From: Luteitalea sp.
GTDB lineage: Bacteria > Acidobacteriota > Vicinamibacteria > Vicinamibacterales > Vicinamibacteraceae
Assembly (NCBI GenBank): GCA_009377605.1
Contig: WHTT01000011.1
Location: 1-62,999 of the forward strand
Direction of reading: 5' to 3'
DNA length: 62,999 bases
In this document: one piece after another, positions 34,370 to 41,906 of the stretch
How positions within the stretch are numbered: position 1 is the first letter of the stretch
How the letters are laid out: every line of letters starts with the position of its first letter
The notes under the pieces: generated by a model
Database searches by the model: none
What the model saw: the letters and a program-made list of their open reading frames with translations, nothing else
What the model was told of the DNA's origin: nothing
Position numbers and translations under genes: made by a program

Positions 34370-34952
34370 GGCTGCCTCCCGACATAGCGGTTCCGTTGGG
34401 TTGTCCGTGAAGGCGCCTAGGCAGTGGCTGCGAGGGGCGATTCAGGAAGGCGCTGAACGTTCGGGGCGGTGCGCCGCGCGGCGTTCAGGGCGTGGTCTGT
34501 GGGAACCCGGGCTCGGGGCCGCCGGGGCAACCGAGCGATGGGTTCGGCCCGCGTGCGTCAGATCAGCACGGAAACGGGACGGCAGCCGACCGTCGCTGCT
34601 TGGAACGTTTATACTGCGCGGGCTCCGGCAGCGCAAGCCGCCATCCAAGAGCCTGAAAAGCCGTGCATAATGTTCAGGTTACGTGGTCCGAAGAGGGCAT
34701 CGCCCTTGACGCGCCAAGTCCCCCTGTGCGATGCTCTTGACAATGCCGGTGGAGCAATCTACGCGGCACGCTCGATGAAGGCCGTAAATTCAGGCCTTCA
34801 ACGGGACTGACTCCTCGCCAATGAGCCTTCTCCGGCCACAGGGTTGCCGTGAGAAGGACGACGGGGAATCGGCTTGAAGCACCCAACAGGATCGGGAAGG
34901 TGATTTCGGATATGAAACCGAAACCCTTTCCCGAAACATTAGGGAGTGCGAC
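34370..34952. other. intergenic region, no gene seen
   Basis: This 583-bp gap separates divergent genes. I find no protein family in any frame. It must contain promoters for both sides: a possible ribosome-binding site (GGGAG) lies before 34953, and the right third is less GC-rich. Confidence 0.5.
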
Positions 34953-35882
34953 ATGTCGATTCCAGCCGACGAGCGGGTGCAGACCGCCCGCCAAGTCCTC
35001 GTAGACATCCTCAAAGAGAACGGGCCACAGCTCGGTGCGAAGCTGAAGGTTAGGCTGACGAGCGCGTTGGGCCAGCGCTTGGGCCTCCCGGCGGACGCTT
35101 GGCACGGCCTAGTGCCGAAGCTTTCGCACTTTCTCGCCGCCAACTCAGATCTCGTCGACGTGCTTCGACCGGCAGGCCCAGGCGATATTCGCGTCTCTCT
35201 CCGCGACGCAGCGGCGGGCCGACCGCATATCGAGGTGGAGTCCACCAAGGTGTGGTACCGCCCCGACGCTTGGACGGCATTCGTCAACCCCGACCCGAAC
35301 CGACGCCGGTTCTTTCACCGGCAGCGGCACGAGATCGTACACTTCTCGACCCAATCGACGGCGCCCCAGAATCCGCAATTGGCCGACCGCGTCGCAAGGG
35401 ACCCGCAGTTCGTCGAGATCCAGTTCGCTGGCGCAGAGGAGCAGCAAGCCTGGCTCCGCGAGTTCCTCGACACGACGCCTCTCATCTCGGAAGCCCACAA
35501 GCGAGTCGCACGACACTTCGTCGACGTGCCCTTCGATAGCTCGATCAACGCTGCGTTCGCCGCATCTCTGGGCCCACACGGCGACGCTTGGAGGCGGTTC
35601 CGGGCGAAGAAGGTGGACGACTTCGTGATCGCGTGGGCAGAGCGCAACGCGGTCGACCTAGACACGCTGAAGCGATTTCCCGAACCCGGCCCGTTGGCCG
35701 CACACCCAACGGTGGACACAATGCTGGCGAGTCCGTCCGAGCCTCAGGCCGCCCATGCGACGGCCGGCGGTGATCCGCGTTCAGCGCTCCTGAAATTCAT
35801 CGCGTCCCTGGAGGACTCCGAACTGCGACAGGTCCTGATACCGCTTTCGGCCGTCGAGCGGATTCTTCGGCCGCGTTCCTAG
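34953..35882 (+). CDS. unknown protein with N-terminal LOTUS/OST-HTH-like domain
   Basis: This protein has 309 residues. Positions about 8-82 (VLVDILKENGPQLGAKLKVRL, PADAWHGLVPKLSHFLAAN, VDVLRPAGPGDIRVSL) fit the helical-wing pattern of LOTUS/OST-HTH domains, which bind RNA or partner proteins. The middle (about 105-215) contains WYRPDAWTAFV and FHRQRHEIVHF and is not recognised. GGGAG precedes the ATG. An 18-bp gap to the next gene suggests one transcript. The LOTUS call is by pattern only. Confidence 0.6.
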   Translation: MSIPADERVQTARQVLVDILKENGPQLGAKLKVRLTSALGQRLGLPADAWHGLVPKLSHFLAANSDLVDVLRPAGPGDIRVSLRDAAAGRPHIEVESTKVWYRPDAWTAFVNPDPNRRRFFHRQRHEIVHFSTQSTAPQNPQLADRVARDPQFVEIQFAGAEEQQAWLREFLDTTPLISEAHKRVARHFVDVPFDSSINAAFAASLGPHGDAWRRFRAKKVDDFVIAWAERNAVDLDTLKRFPEPGPLAAHPTVDTMLASPSEPQAAHATAGGDPRSALLKFIASLEDSELRQVLIPLSAVERILRPRS

Positions 35883-35900
35883 CCTTGCCGGCGACCACGC

Positions 35901-36719
35901 ATGCCGTCCGCGGTGATCGTCGTCGGTGCCGTCGAGGGAGTTCGGCGCGACCTTGAGAGACATCTTGGCGACAGAGCTTACTTGCTCGTTCTCCGTCTCG
36001 CCCGACAAGGTGGGTTCCGCCTCGAAGCGCACCCGCAGGCAGCAGTGCAAATGCTTGAAGCCGCAGCGGACCGCGCCGACGGCCTCGCAGACGTCTTGAT
36101 TGTAGTGCTGCCGTACGCCGCATGCCCGACGGAGCTCAACGATACGATCGTGGCGCTTGAGGAACTCGGCGCGAGCGTGATGCGCCCGCAGCCAGGCGCA
36201 GGGCGCTGGCCATCGAGGCCGCGCGCACTTGATGCCCGATTCCAAGCGGCGCTGCGGGATGCGCTACGGGCCGCAATTGACAGCTGGCTCCCCGGCGAAC
36301 CGCCGCCGGAGACCGTGACGGAGGCCGTGGCACGCGCCCGCGTGGACTTTGCTGAGACGCTTCACATTCCTGAGAACGTCACGATCGAGACAAGGCTCGA
36401 CGGCGCGTTCTGGTACGGTGTGCTCAGCGCCTTACACGACCTGTGCGAGATCGAGCGACGCGGCGAAGCCACCAGTAAGCGGGATGTCTTGCGGAGCTGC
36501 CTGGGCGTTCGCATCGGCATTCCAAAGCGAACCTACAAGATCGCGGACACTGGCGTCTTCGCGGTCCATCCTGGAACCGGGGAACGGATTGAACTGCGAG
36601 AGCGGGTTCACCTCGTAGAAGGGCGTCCTGCGGAGACGGAGAGCCTGTACTGGATAACGTTCGGTGAAGCTCAGGCTTCGTTCCGATACCTCATCGGCCG
36701 CATCGGCCGACACGCGTGA
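35901..36719 (+). CDS. unknown protein co-transcribed with the LOTUS-like gene
   Basis: This protein has 272 residues. The N-terminal part is alpha/beta (AVIVVGAVEGV, ADVLIVVLPYAACP), possibly a small nucleotide-binding or recognition domain. The C-terminal part (about 165-272) has a helical segment (FWYGVLSALHDLCEIERRG) and a beta-rich tail (RTYKIADTGVFAVHPGTG, ELRERVHLVEGRPAETESLY, FRYLIGRIGRH). The tail pattern recalls C-terminal domains of uncharacterised proteins in defence islands, but I cannot name it. No ribosome-binding site is obvious, so coupling to the upstream gene is likely. Confidence 0.55.
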   Translation: MPSAVIVVGAVEGVRRDLERHLGDRAYLLVLRLARQGGFRLEAHPQAAVQMLEAAADRADGLADVLIVVLPYAACPTELNDTIVALEELGASVMRPQPGAGRWPSRPRALDARFQAALRDALRAAIDSWLPGEPPPETVTEAVARARVDFAETLHIPENVTIETRLDGAFWYGVLSALHDLCEIERRGEATSKRDVLRSCLGVRIGIPKRTYKIADTGVFAVHPGTGERIELRERVHLVEGRPAETESLYWITFGEAQASFRYLIGRIGRHA

Positions 36720-36776
36720 TATCTGAACTTCGACAGCCCCGCTGCCACCAATCGCAGTGCCGAGCGGGAGGGGACG

Positions 36777-37952
36777 TCACTTCGGAATCGTGACCTTCAG
36801 TCCTGGCAAGAACAGGTCGATGGGGTTGTCGTCCTGCTTGTCGGTTCCCTTTGTGATCGCGGCAACATGTTCACGCAACTCGCTCCGACCGGCCTCGAAG
36901 CGGTCCATGATGGTGTACGGGTCTGATGTGTCCACGATGATCGTCCGCCCTTGGGAAACGTCGAATGGTATCTTGTCGCCCTTGCGGATCACCTGAATTG
37001 TTGGCAGCTTGAATGCATGCCTGACACCGAGTTCGTAGAAGGCGTTCGGGTTGTTGAAGGACAGGTCGGCGATGCACAGTTTCGAGAAGGCGATGTACTC
37101 GATCACCTGCTTGGTGATGATTCCCGGCTTCGTGATCTTGTCGGCGCGAACGGCACGCAGACCGGCCTGCTCCAACACGGGAGCCAGCAAGTGCTTCAAG
37201 ACTGCGTCAGAGTGCTTGCGTTCCACCGAATCGTCATTGCCGATCGGCGTGATCACAAAGCACACGGTGTCCCAGTCCTCTTGGTCACCCACCGACGAAG
37301 TGGAGACGCCTGTGGTGTCATCAACCTCTGACGCCACCGATAAGGGTGCCTTAGGTGAGCTTGAAGGCAATGGGAACGCGGCATCCGAGAAAGCAAGACT
37401 CTCCTTGCCGTCCTTCGTGACGAGTGCTCCTGCGTACTTGGCGTTCTCCCTCAGGATGCCGATGGCTTCCTTCGTCCTTTCCCGCGGCACTTCGTAGCGA
37501 GTCTCAAGGACATTCTGGAAGAGTTCATCGCTCGGGATCGTTGAACCGTTGTAGTCGGTGTAAAATCGGCTCAGGACCGACGGCGTGAAGAGCGCCTTCT
37601 TGACGCCCTCTTCGCGTTCGCCGTCGTACGTTGGTGCCAGGATCTTGCGACCTGTTTCGCCCAACGAGTACGTGTTGCCCTCGTGCTTCAGGACAAGCCC
37701 GTAGGCAACCGCAGACCACAACGGGTACCGATTCATCGGGTTCTTCTCGGACACACCCAGCGCACTCGCGATTTCGGGCCAAGAAGTCGGCTTGCCAGCG
37801 TACGTGTCCCGAATGACCGTGGCCACGCGCAGAGCGTCTTCGAGCGTCCTTCGGGGGAGGGCTTCCGACGAGACGACCGTGTGAGCCTTCTCTCCAGCGC
37901 GCGTTCCGCCGGTTTGCCTTGGTCGCTTGGGCGCGACGGCCTTCTTGGCCAT
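36777..37952 (-). CDS. winged-helix plus TIR-like effector protein
   Basis: This protein has 391 residues from the ATG at 37952 (GGAGG upstream). The N-terminal domain (about 30-190: LEDALRVATVIRDTYAGKP, EIASALGVSEKNPMNRY, NTYSLGETGRKIL) is winged-helix, DUF5343-like. The C-terminal domain (about 235-370) reads CFVITPIGNDDS, GLRAVRADKITKPGIITKQV, LCIADLSFNNPNAFYELGVR and FKLPTIQVI. This is the TIR-like / nucleoside-2-deoxyribosyltransferase-like fold used by NAD- or nucleotide-cleaving antiphage effectors. The conserved Glu in NPNAFYELG would be catalytic. It is convergent with the two unknown genes. A role as an abortive-infection effector is inferred. Confidence 0.7.
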   Translation of the reverse strand: MAKKAVAPKRPRQTGGTRAGEKAHTVVSSEALPRRTLEDALRVATVIRDTYAGKPTSWPEIASALGVSEKNPMNRYPLWSAVAYGLVLKHEGNTYSLGETGRKILAPTYDGEREEGVKKALFTPSVLSRFYTDYNGSTIPSDELFQNVLETRYEVPRERTKEAIGILRENAKYAGALVTKDGKESLAFSDAAFPLPSSSPKAPLSVASEVDDTTGVSTSSVGDQEDWDTVCFVITPIGNDDSVERKHSDAVLKHLLAPVLEQAGLRAVRADKITKPGIITKQVIEYIAFSKLCIADLSFNNPNAFYELGVRHAFKLPTIQVIRKGDKIPFDVSQGRTIIVDTSDPYTIMDRFEAGRSELREHVAAITKGTDKQDDNPIDLFLPGLKVTIPK

Positions 37953-38302
37953 TTGAGATCCTCCGGCTTCTGAGAACGGCTGAGATGATAGCTCAGCGCG
38001 ACGGACTCCGTGCCGAAAAAGGACCCGGTGAGGGCTCGACACTGGGCGGTGTGGATATCGGGACACAAGCCGGGATCGACGTGCCGGTGGCCTTGGATTA
38101 CGCCACCCGCCGCAACCCCTCAACCTGCCGCAACCACTCGTCGAGCTGGTTCCAACTCGCGAAGATGCGGCTCACTAGATAGGTCCTGACGCCGAAGTGA
38201 CGATCGATTGGCGGGCACCTACATCGCTCGACCCTGGGCGACTCTGTGGGAGCCAAGCCAAGTGTCGGCAACCAGGAATCTACGGCAGTGGCCCACAATG
38301 GC

Positions 38303-38686
38303 ATGTTGAGCACCATGATCCGCCAGATCGCACCCCAGTTCTTCACCACGGACATCCAGGCGACGCTCGACTACTACAGGGAGAAGCTCGGCTTCCAGTG
38401 TCTTGGCACTTGGCACAATCCGCCGGTCTACGCCATTGTCGCGCGCGACCAGCACGCCATTCACGTTCGCCACGCCCAGCCGCCTACGCCGAATCCTGAC
38501 AAATACGCGGACGAGCTCCTCGACGCTTACCTATTCATTGAGGACGCGGACGCGCTCTACGCCGAGTATGCCGCCCGCGGCGTCGAATTCACGCGAGGCC
38601 TTGCGAACATGCCCTGGCACTCCCGCGAATTCGTCGTGAAAGACTGTGACGGCCGCCTACTCGCCTTCGGTGCGAATCCTGAGTAG
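38303..38686 (+). CDS. VOC/glyoxalase-family protein
   Basis: This protein of about 127 residues has two paired beta-alpha-beta-beta-beta units: QFFTTDIQATLDYYREKLGF, YAIVARDQHAIHVRH, then LFIEDADALYAEYAARGVEF and SREFVVKDCDGRLLAFG. It could start at 38303 or 38315. Metal-dependent lyase, dioxygenase or resistance functions occur in the family; substrate unknown. Confidence 0.85.
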   Translation: MLSTMIRQIAPQFFTTDIQATLDYYREKLGFQCLGTWHNPPVYAIVARDQHAIHVRHAQPPTPNPDKYADELLDAYLFIEDADALYAEYAARGVEFTRGLANMPWHSREFVVKDCDGRLLAFGANPE

Positions 38687-38713
38687 CGATCTGACGAAGG
38701 AATCAAGAGCGTC

Positions 38714-38839
38714 ATGATTCGACTCGTGAGCCCAGGAGGTGCGGGCAAAACCACCGTAGGACTCCCATTGGCCAACCGACTGGGCATCCCGTTCATCGAC
38801 CTCGACGAGCACCCTTGGCGACTTGTTAGCGGGGGTTAA
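38714..38839 (+). pseudogene. P-loop kinase fragment (shikimate kinase-like N-terminus)
   Basis: A 41-residue frame reads MIRLVSPGGAGKTTVGLPLA then NRLGIPFIDLDEHPW before a TAA. It carries a complete Walker A motif (GGAGKTT) and the LDLD-type strand of shikimate/gluconate-kinase-like proteins. The rest of the kinase (about 120 or more residues) is missing. It lies 27 bp after the VOC gene. Confidence 0.55.
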
Positions 38840-39116
38840 CCCGCCGCTACCTCGCTCCGGACTTGTCCGAGATGCCGACTTCTCGCCCACTGACGGAAGC
38901 ATCCATAAAACACTCCCACGTCAGCGAGGACCTATCTGTGAGCAGGCAGCATCTCGAGATCGGCCGCTCTAGAGACAACTGCCGTCCACGGCTACAGGTC
39001 AACGCTGAGCGATAACGAACAGCGTTCGGTTATCGGGGCGGTCGAGTGTCTGCATGTGGTTGAGCGATTGTCTGCAGCGTTTGTGCCGTGAGACTCGACT
39101 AGTCTGTGAGGAGCAG
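38840..39116. other. intergenic region, no gene seen
   Basis: These 277 bases contain no family-like coding sequence. The right end holds the probable promoter and a GAGGAGCAG ribosome-binding site for the sigma-factor gene. Confidence 0.4.
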
Positions 39117-40706
39117 ATGGACTCGAAGAACGATGTAGAACTCGTCCACTTGGCAAGGGCAGGAAATCGGGATGCATATGGCGAACTGATCCGGCGTTAT
39201 CAACACTCGATCTGGGGTTAGGCGTGCCTTCTGGTCAATGATCGGTTCGAGGCCGAGGATATGGCACAGGAAGCTTTCCTCCGCGCGTGGCTGAATCTCG
39301 ACCTTCTGAGTGACCCCGCGAAGTTCGCGGCGTGGCTTCGCCGCATTGTTTTCGGCGTTTCCATTGACTGGCTGCGCGTGTTTCGGCCGGACCTTTACCG
39401 GTTAACGGATGTCAAAACCGAATTGGAGCTTTCCGGACAATCGGATCACACCGAATCCGCCATCGAGCGGCTCGAGGCAATCGAGCTGCGGCAGCGGATT
39501 TGGGACGCAGTCGGGTGCCTGCCTCCGCGATACCGGCTGCCGCTGACGCTGTTTCACCTCGACGGTCTCAGCCACAGCAAGGTGGCCGAAGCGCTCGGTG
39601 TATCCGTGAGCACGGCCCGGTCGCTGATGACGCGCGCCCGGCAGAAACTGCAACCGATGCTTGCTTCCTATGCTGCAGAAGTCCTTCCGGCGTTGGAAGA
39701 CGTATTCAGGGAACAGACGATTGTGGAATCCGCCATGCTGCATGTCACTGATGGTGAGTCCGTAGCAGGGACGCTGAGGGAATCTGCGATACCTGGCGAC
39801 GTTTCCGTATATGGCGACTTGATGTACGAAGGACCGGCGCCTGCTGGTCTTGACGATGAAGCGTGGTTCGACATCCGCGCCCACTTCATCGTCGAGGCCG
39901 GTTACACCACTCTCGAGGAGGCTCGGCAATACCTGAAAGCTTATGAGAATACACTCGCTGCTTTCTCCCAAAACGACGAAGTCGTCATGTGGCTCGACAA
40001 TAAGCTGTCGAACCAGTTGATCCTCATCAAGGTGCTCGACTGGTTCAGTCGCCGGCATTTAGGCGGCGTAAAGCTGAGCCTCATTTGCATCGGGCGCTAC
40101 CCCGGCCTGGATCATTTCGTCGGGCTTGGAGCACTGACTGCGGACCAACTGGCGTCGCTGGCCGACACGCGCCTACCGGTCGGTGAAGCGCAGTATGGAA
40201 CCGCGCAGGCGGCGTGGAATGCATTCACATCGCCGGATCCCAGGGAGATCGAGCGTTTCATCGCGATCGACACGTCCGCCTTACCGTTTATTGCCGCGGC
40301 GCTGCGCCGTCATCTGGAACAGTTTCCCTCTGTCGACAACGGATTGTCCCGCACGGAGCGGCAGGCTCTTTCGGTCCTTCGTGAGCGTGGTCCGCTCTCC
40401 GGAGGACAGCTCTTCGTCGCGGTGCAGCGTCAGGAGGAGCAGGTCTTCATGGGGGACGACTCGTTTTATCGAATGATGTCCGATCTGTCTGAAGCTCGGC
40501 ATCCGCTCCTTCAGATATCGGACACGCCGCAACACGGCCTGGGTAACGTCACGATCACAGAAGCAGGACGAAACGTCATTGAAGGTCGAGCAGACCAGGT
40601 CGGCTTAAACGGCATCGATCGATGGCTCGGCGGTGTCCATCTGAAGGGCAACAAGGCCGCTTGGCGGTGGGATCGCGCGTCCGAACGGCTTGTCAGCCAT
40701 CGATAG
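39117..40706 (+). pseudogene. ECF sigma factor fused to a DUF1835-like domain, interrupted by TAG
   Basis: From ATG 39117 (GAGGAG upstream) the protein reads DSKNDVELVHLARAGNRDAY and GELIRRYQHSIWG, then TAG at 39219-39221, then continues in frame with ACLLVNDRFEAEDMAQEAF. Sigma region 2 is therefore cut. Region 4 follows (LPPRYRLPLTLFHLDG, LGVSVSTARSLMTRARQKL). After about residue 205 comes a domain of about 320 residues with the DUF1835 pattern: MLHVTDGESVAGTLRES, EVVMWLDNKLSNQL, FPSVDNGLSRTERQAL and LNGIDRWLGGVHL. A Leu-to-TAG change is the simplest explanation. A GTG/ATG restart (e.g. 39261) would lose region 2.1. Confidence 0.75.
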
Positions 40707-41100
40707 CTCAAGCACCTTGCCGTATTCACTGGACGATTGTCGCCATCTGGCGACTTTCCCAGGCATGATCTGGGAACTGACGTTTACGAGGACAGACCTA
40801 CCCTTGTCGCCCAGACTTTGCTGATTCGACGCACGCGTGAACGCCAATGGTCGTATTACCGGCAAACCGTAGATGTGCCGGTCCGCGGTATTACCCGCGA
40901 CAAAGCCGCAGTGTTTACTAATCCGGGCCTGGTTTCGCCGGTGAACGGTCGAGAAACTTGCGAAACTCACGCGAGGGATGCGGCGCGTGACAATGGCCAA
41001 TCACCGTGCCCCTCTACACATCGAGGGCGGCGAACAACGATGTTGTGCGTGTCTGACGTAATCGTGGGTGCGCCGTTCACACGGATTCGAATGCTACGAC
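40707..41100. other. intergenic region, no gene seen
   Basis: These 394 bases lie between the sigma-factor gene and hairpin repeat C. No frame shows family similarity or a ribosome-binding site. Composition is less GC-rich than the flanks. Confidence 0.4.
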
Positions 41101-41146
41101 ATATCAAGCACACATGCGTGCGATGGTGAATTCGGGCAGCGGCGGC

Positions 41147-41332
41147 GGGGCGTGACCACGGGTGCCAACGCCGTCCCGTTGGAGGCCGCGTGATCGGTGC
41201 CAGGGAGTAAAACCACGGGCGGCGCCCGACCGCCGCCGAGCTCACGGAGCTCGGCGGGTCGCCGCGCGTGAGCGCCGCTCGTGGTTTTTCCACGCGGCCG
41301 ACCGGGACGCGTGGCACCCGTGGTCATGCCCC
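41147..41332 (+). repeat. long-hairpin repeat, copy C
   Basis: The third copy of the element. The outer stem pairs 41147-41167 with 41312-41332 (21 bp, one G.U). CGTCCCG/CGGGACG (41172-41178 with 41303-41309) and GGCCGCGTG/CACGCGGCC (41184-41192 with 41291-41299) follow. AAAACCACG/CGTGGTTTT pairs 41209-41217 with 41280-41288, and the central 11-bp CCGCCGAGCTC hairpin is at 41233-41257. The tail AGAACTGGGGCGG lies about 83 nt downstream. It sits directly upstream of a broken TumE/TumA module. Confidence 0.85.
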
Positions 41333-41482
41333 GTCGGCGGCACCGCCGCGCGTGCGAGCATCCTCCATGTCTCCTCTTCAGGGTGCCGACAGTCAGCGTC
41401 TCAGCGAGAGCCGAGAAGAACTGGGGCGGCACGGCTGTTGGAGCGATTGACAACAGCACGCCGCGTTGGTATAAACTCCAAC

Positions 41483-41557
41483 ATGAAGGCCGAGTTGCTG
41501 CTCCATGAACGTCATCAACTCGACATCGACGCCTTCGCGGAGCTGAGGTCCAAATGA
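41483..41557 (+). pseudogene. TumE-family toxin remnant
   Basis: A 24-residue frame, MKAELLLHERHQLDIDAFAE then LRSK and TGA, matches only the start of TumE/DUF6516 toxins, which are about 100 residues. Its stop overlaps the antitoxin ATG (ATGA), as in intact modules, so an internal deletion that kept both ends of the gene is likely. Confidence 0.6.
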
Positions 41558-41897
41558 AGACCGTGACTCTCTCTGTCGCCTCGCGCGAGGACGTAACGCG
41601 CCGCGCGCTGACGGCCTTCAAGGGCAAACGACAGGGGGCGCATATCTCTTTCGCGTCGGTCGAGTTGCTTTGGCAGACCCTGACCAGGAAGCGTTGGGAG
41701 TTACTGAAGGCAATGACTGCGCAGGGGCCATGACCATCCGTGAGGCTGCTCGCCGCGTCGACCGTGATGTGAAGGCGGTGCATGGCGATGTGCGTATCCT
41801 GCTCAACGCGGGTGTGCTCAATCGGACCGACGACGGCCGCGTCGTGTTCCCCTACGATGCTGTGCACGTCGATTTCATGTTGACCAAATCTGCCTGA
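41554..41897 (+). pseudogene. TumA-like antitoxin with a frameshift
   Basis: The first part, MKTVTLSVASREDVTRRALT through ISFASVELLWQTLTRKRWEL to TAQGP, ends at TGA 41731. The family continuation, MTIREAARRVDRDVKAVHGD then LLNAGVLNRTDDGRVVFPYD, lies in the next frame and ends at 41897. One missing base near 41725-41730 joins them into a typical antitoxin of about 114 residues with a winged helix (HVO_A0114-type). The toxin partner is also broken, so the module is dead. Confidence 0.7.
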
Positions 41898-41906
41898 GTT
41901 CAGACG

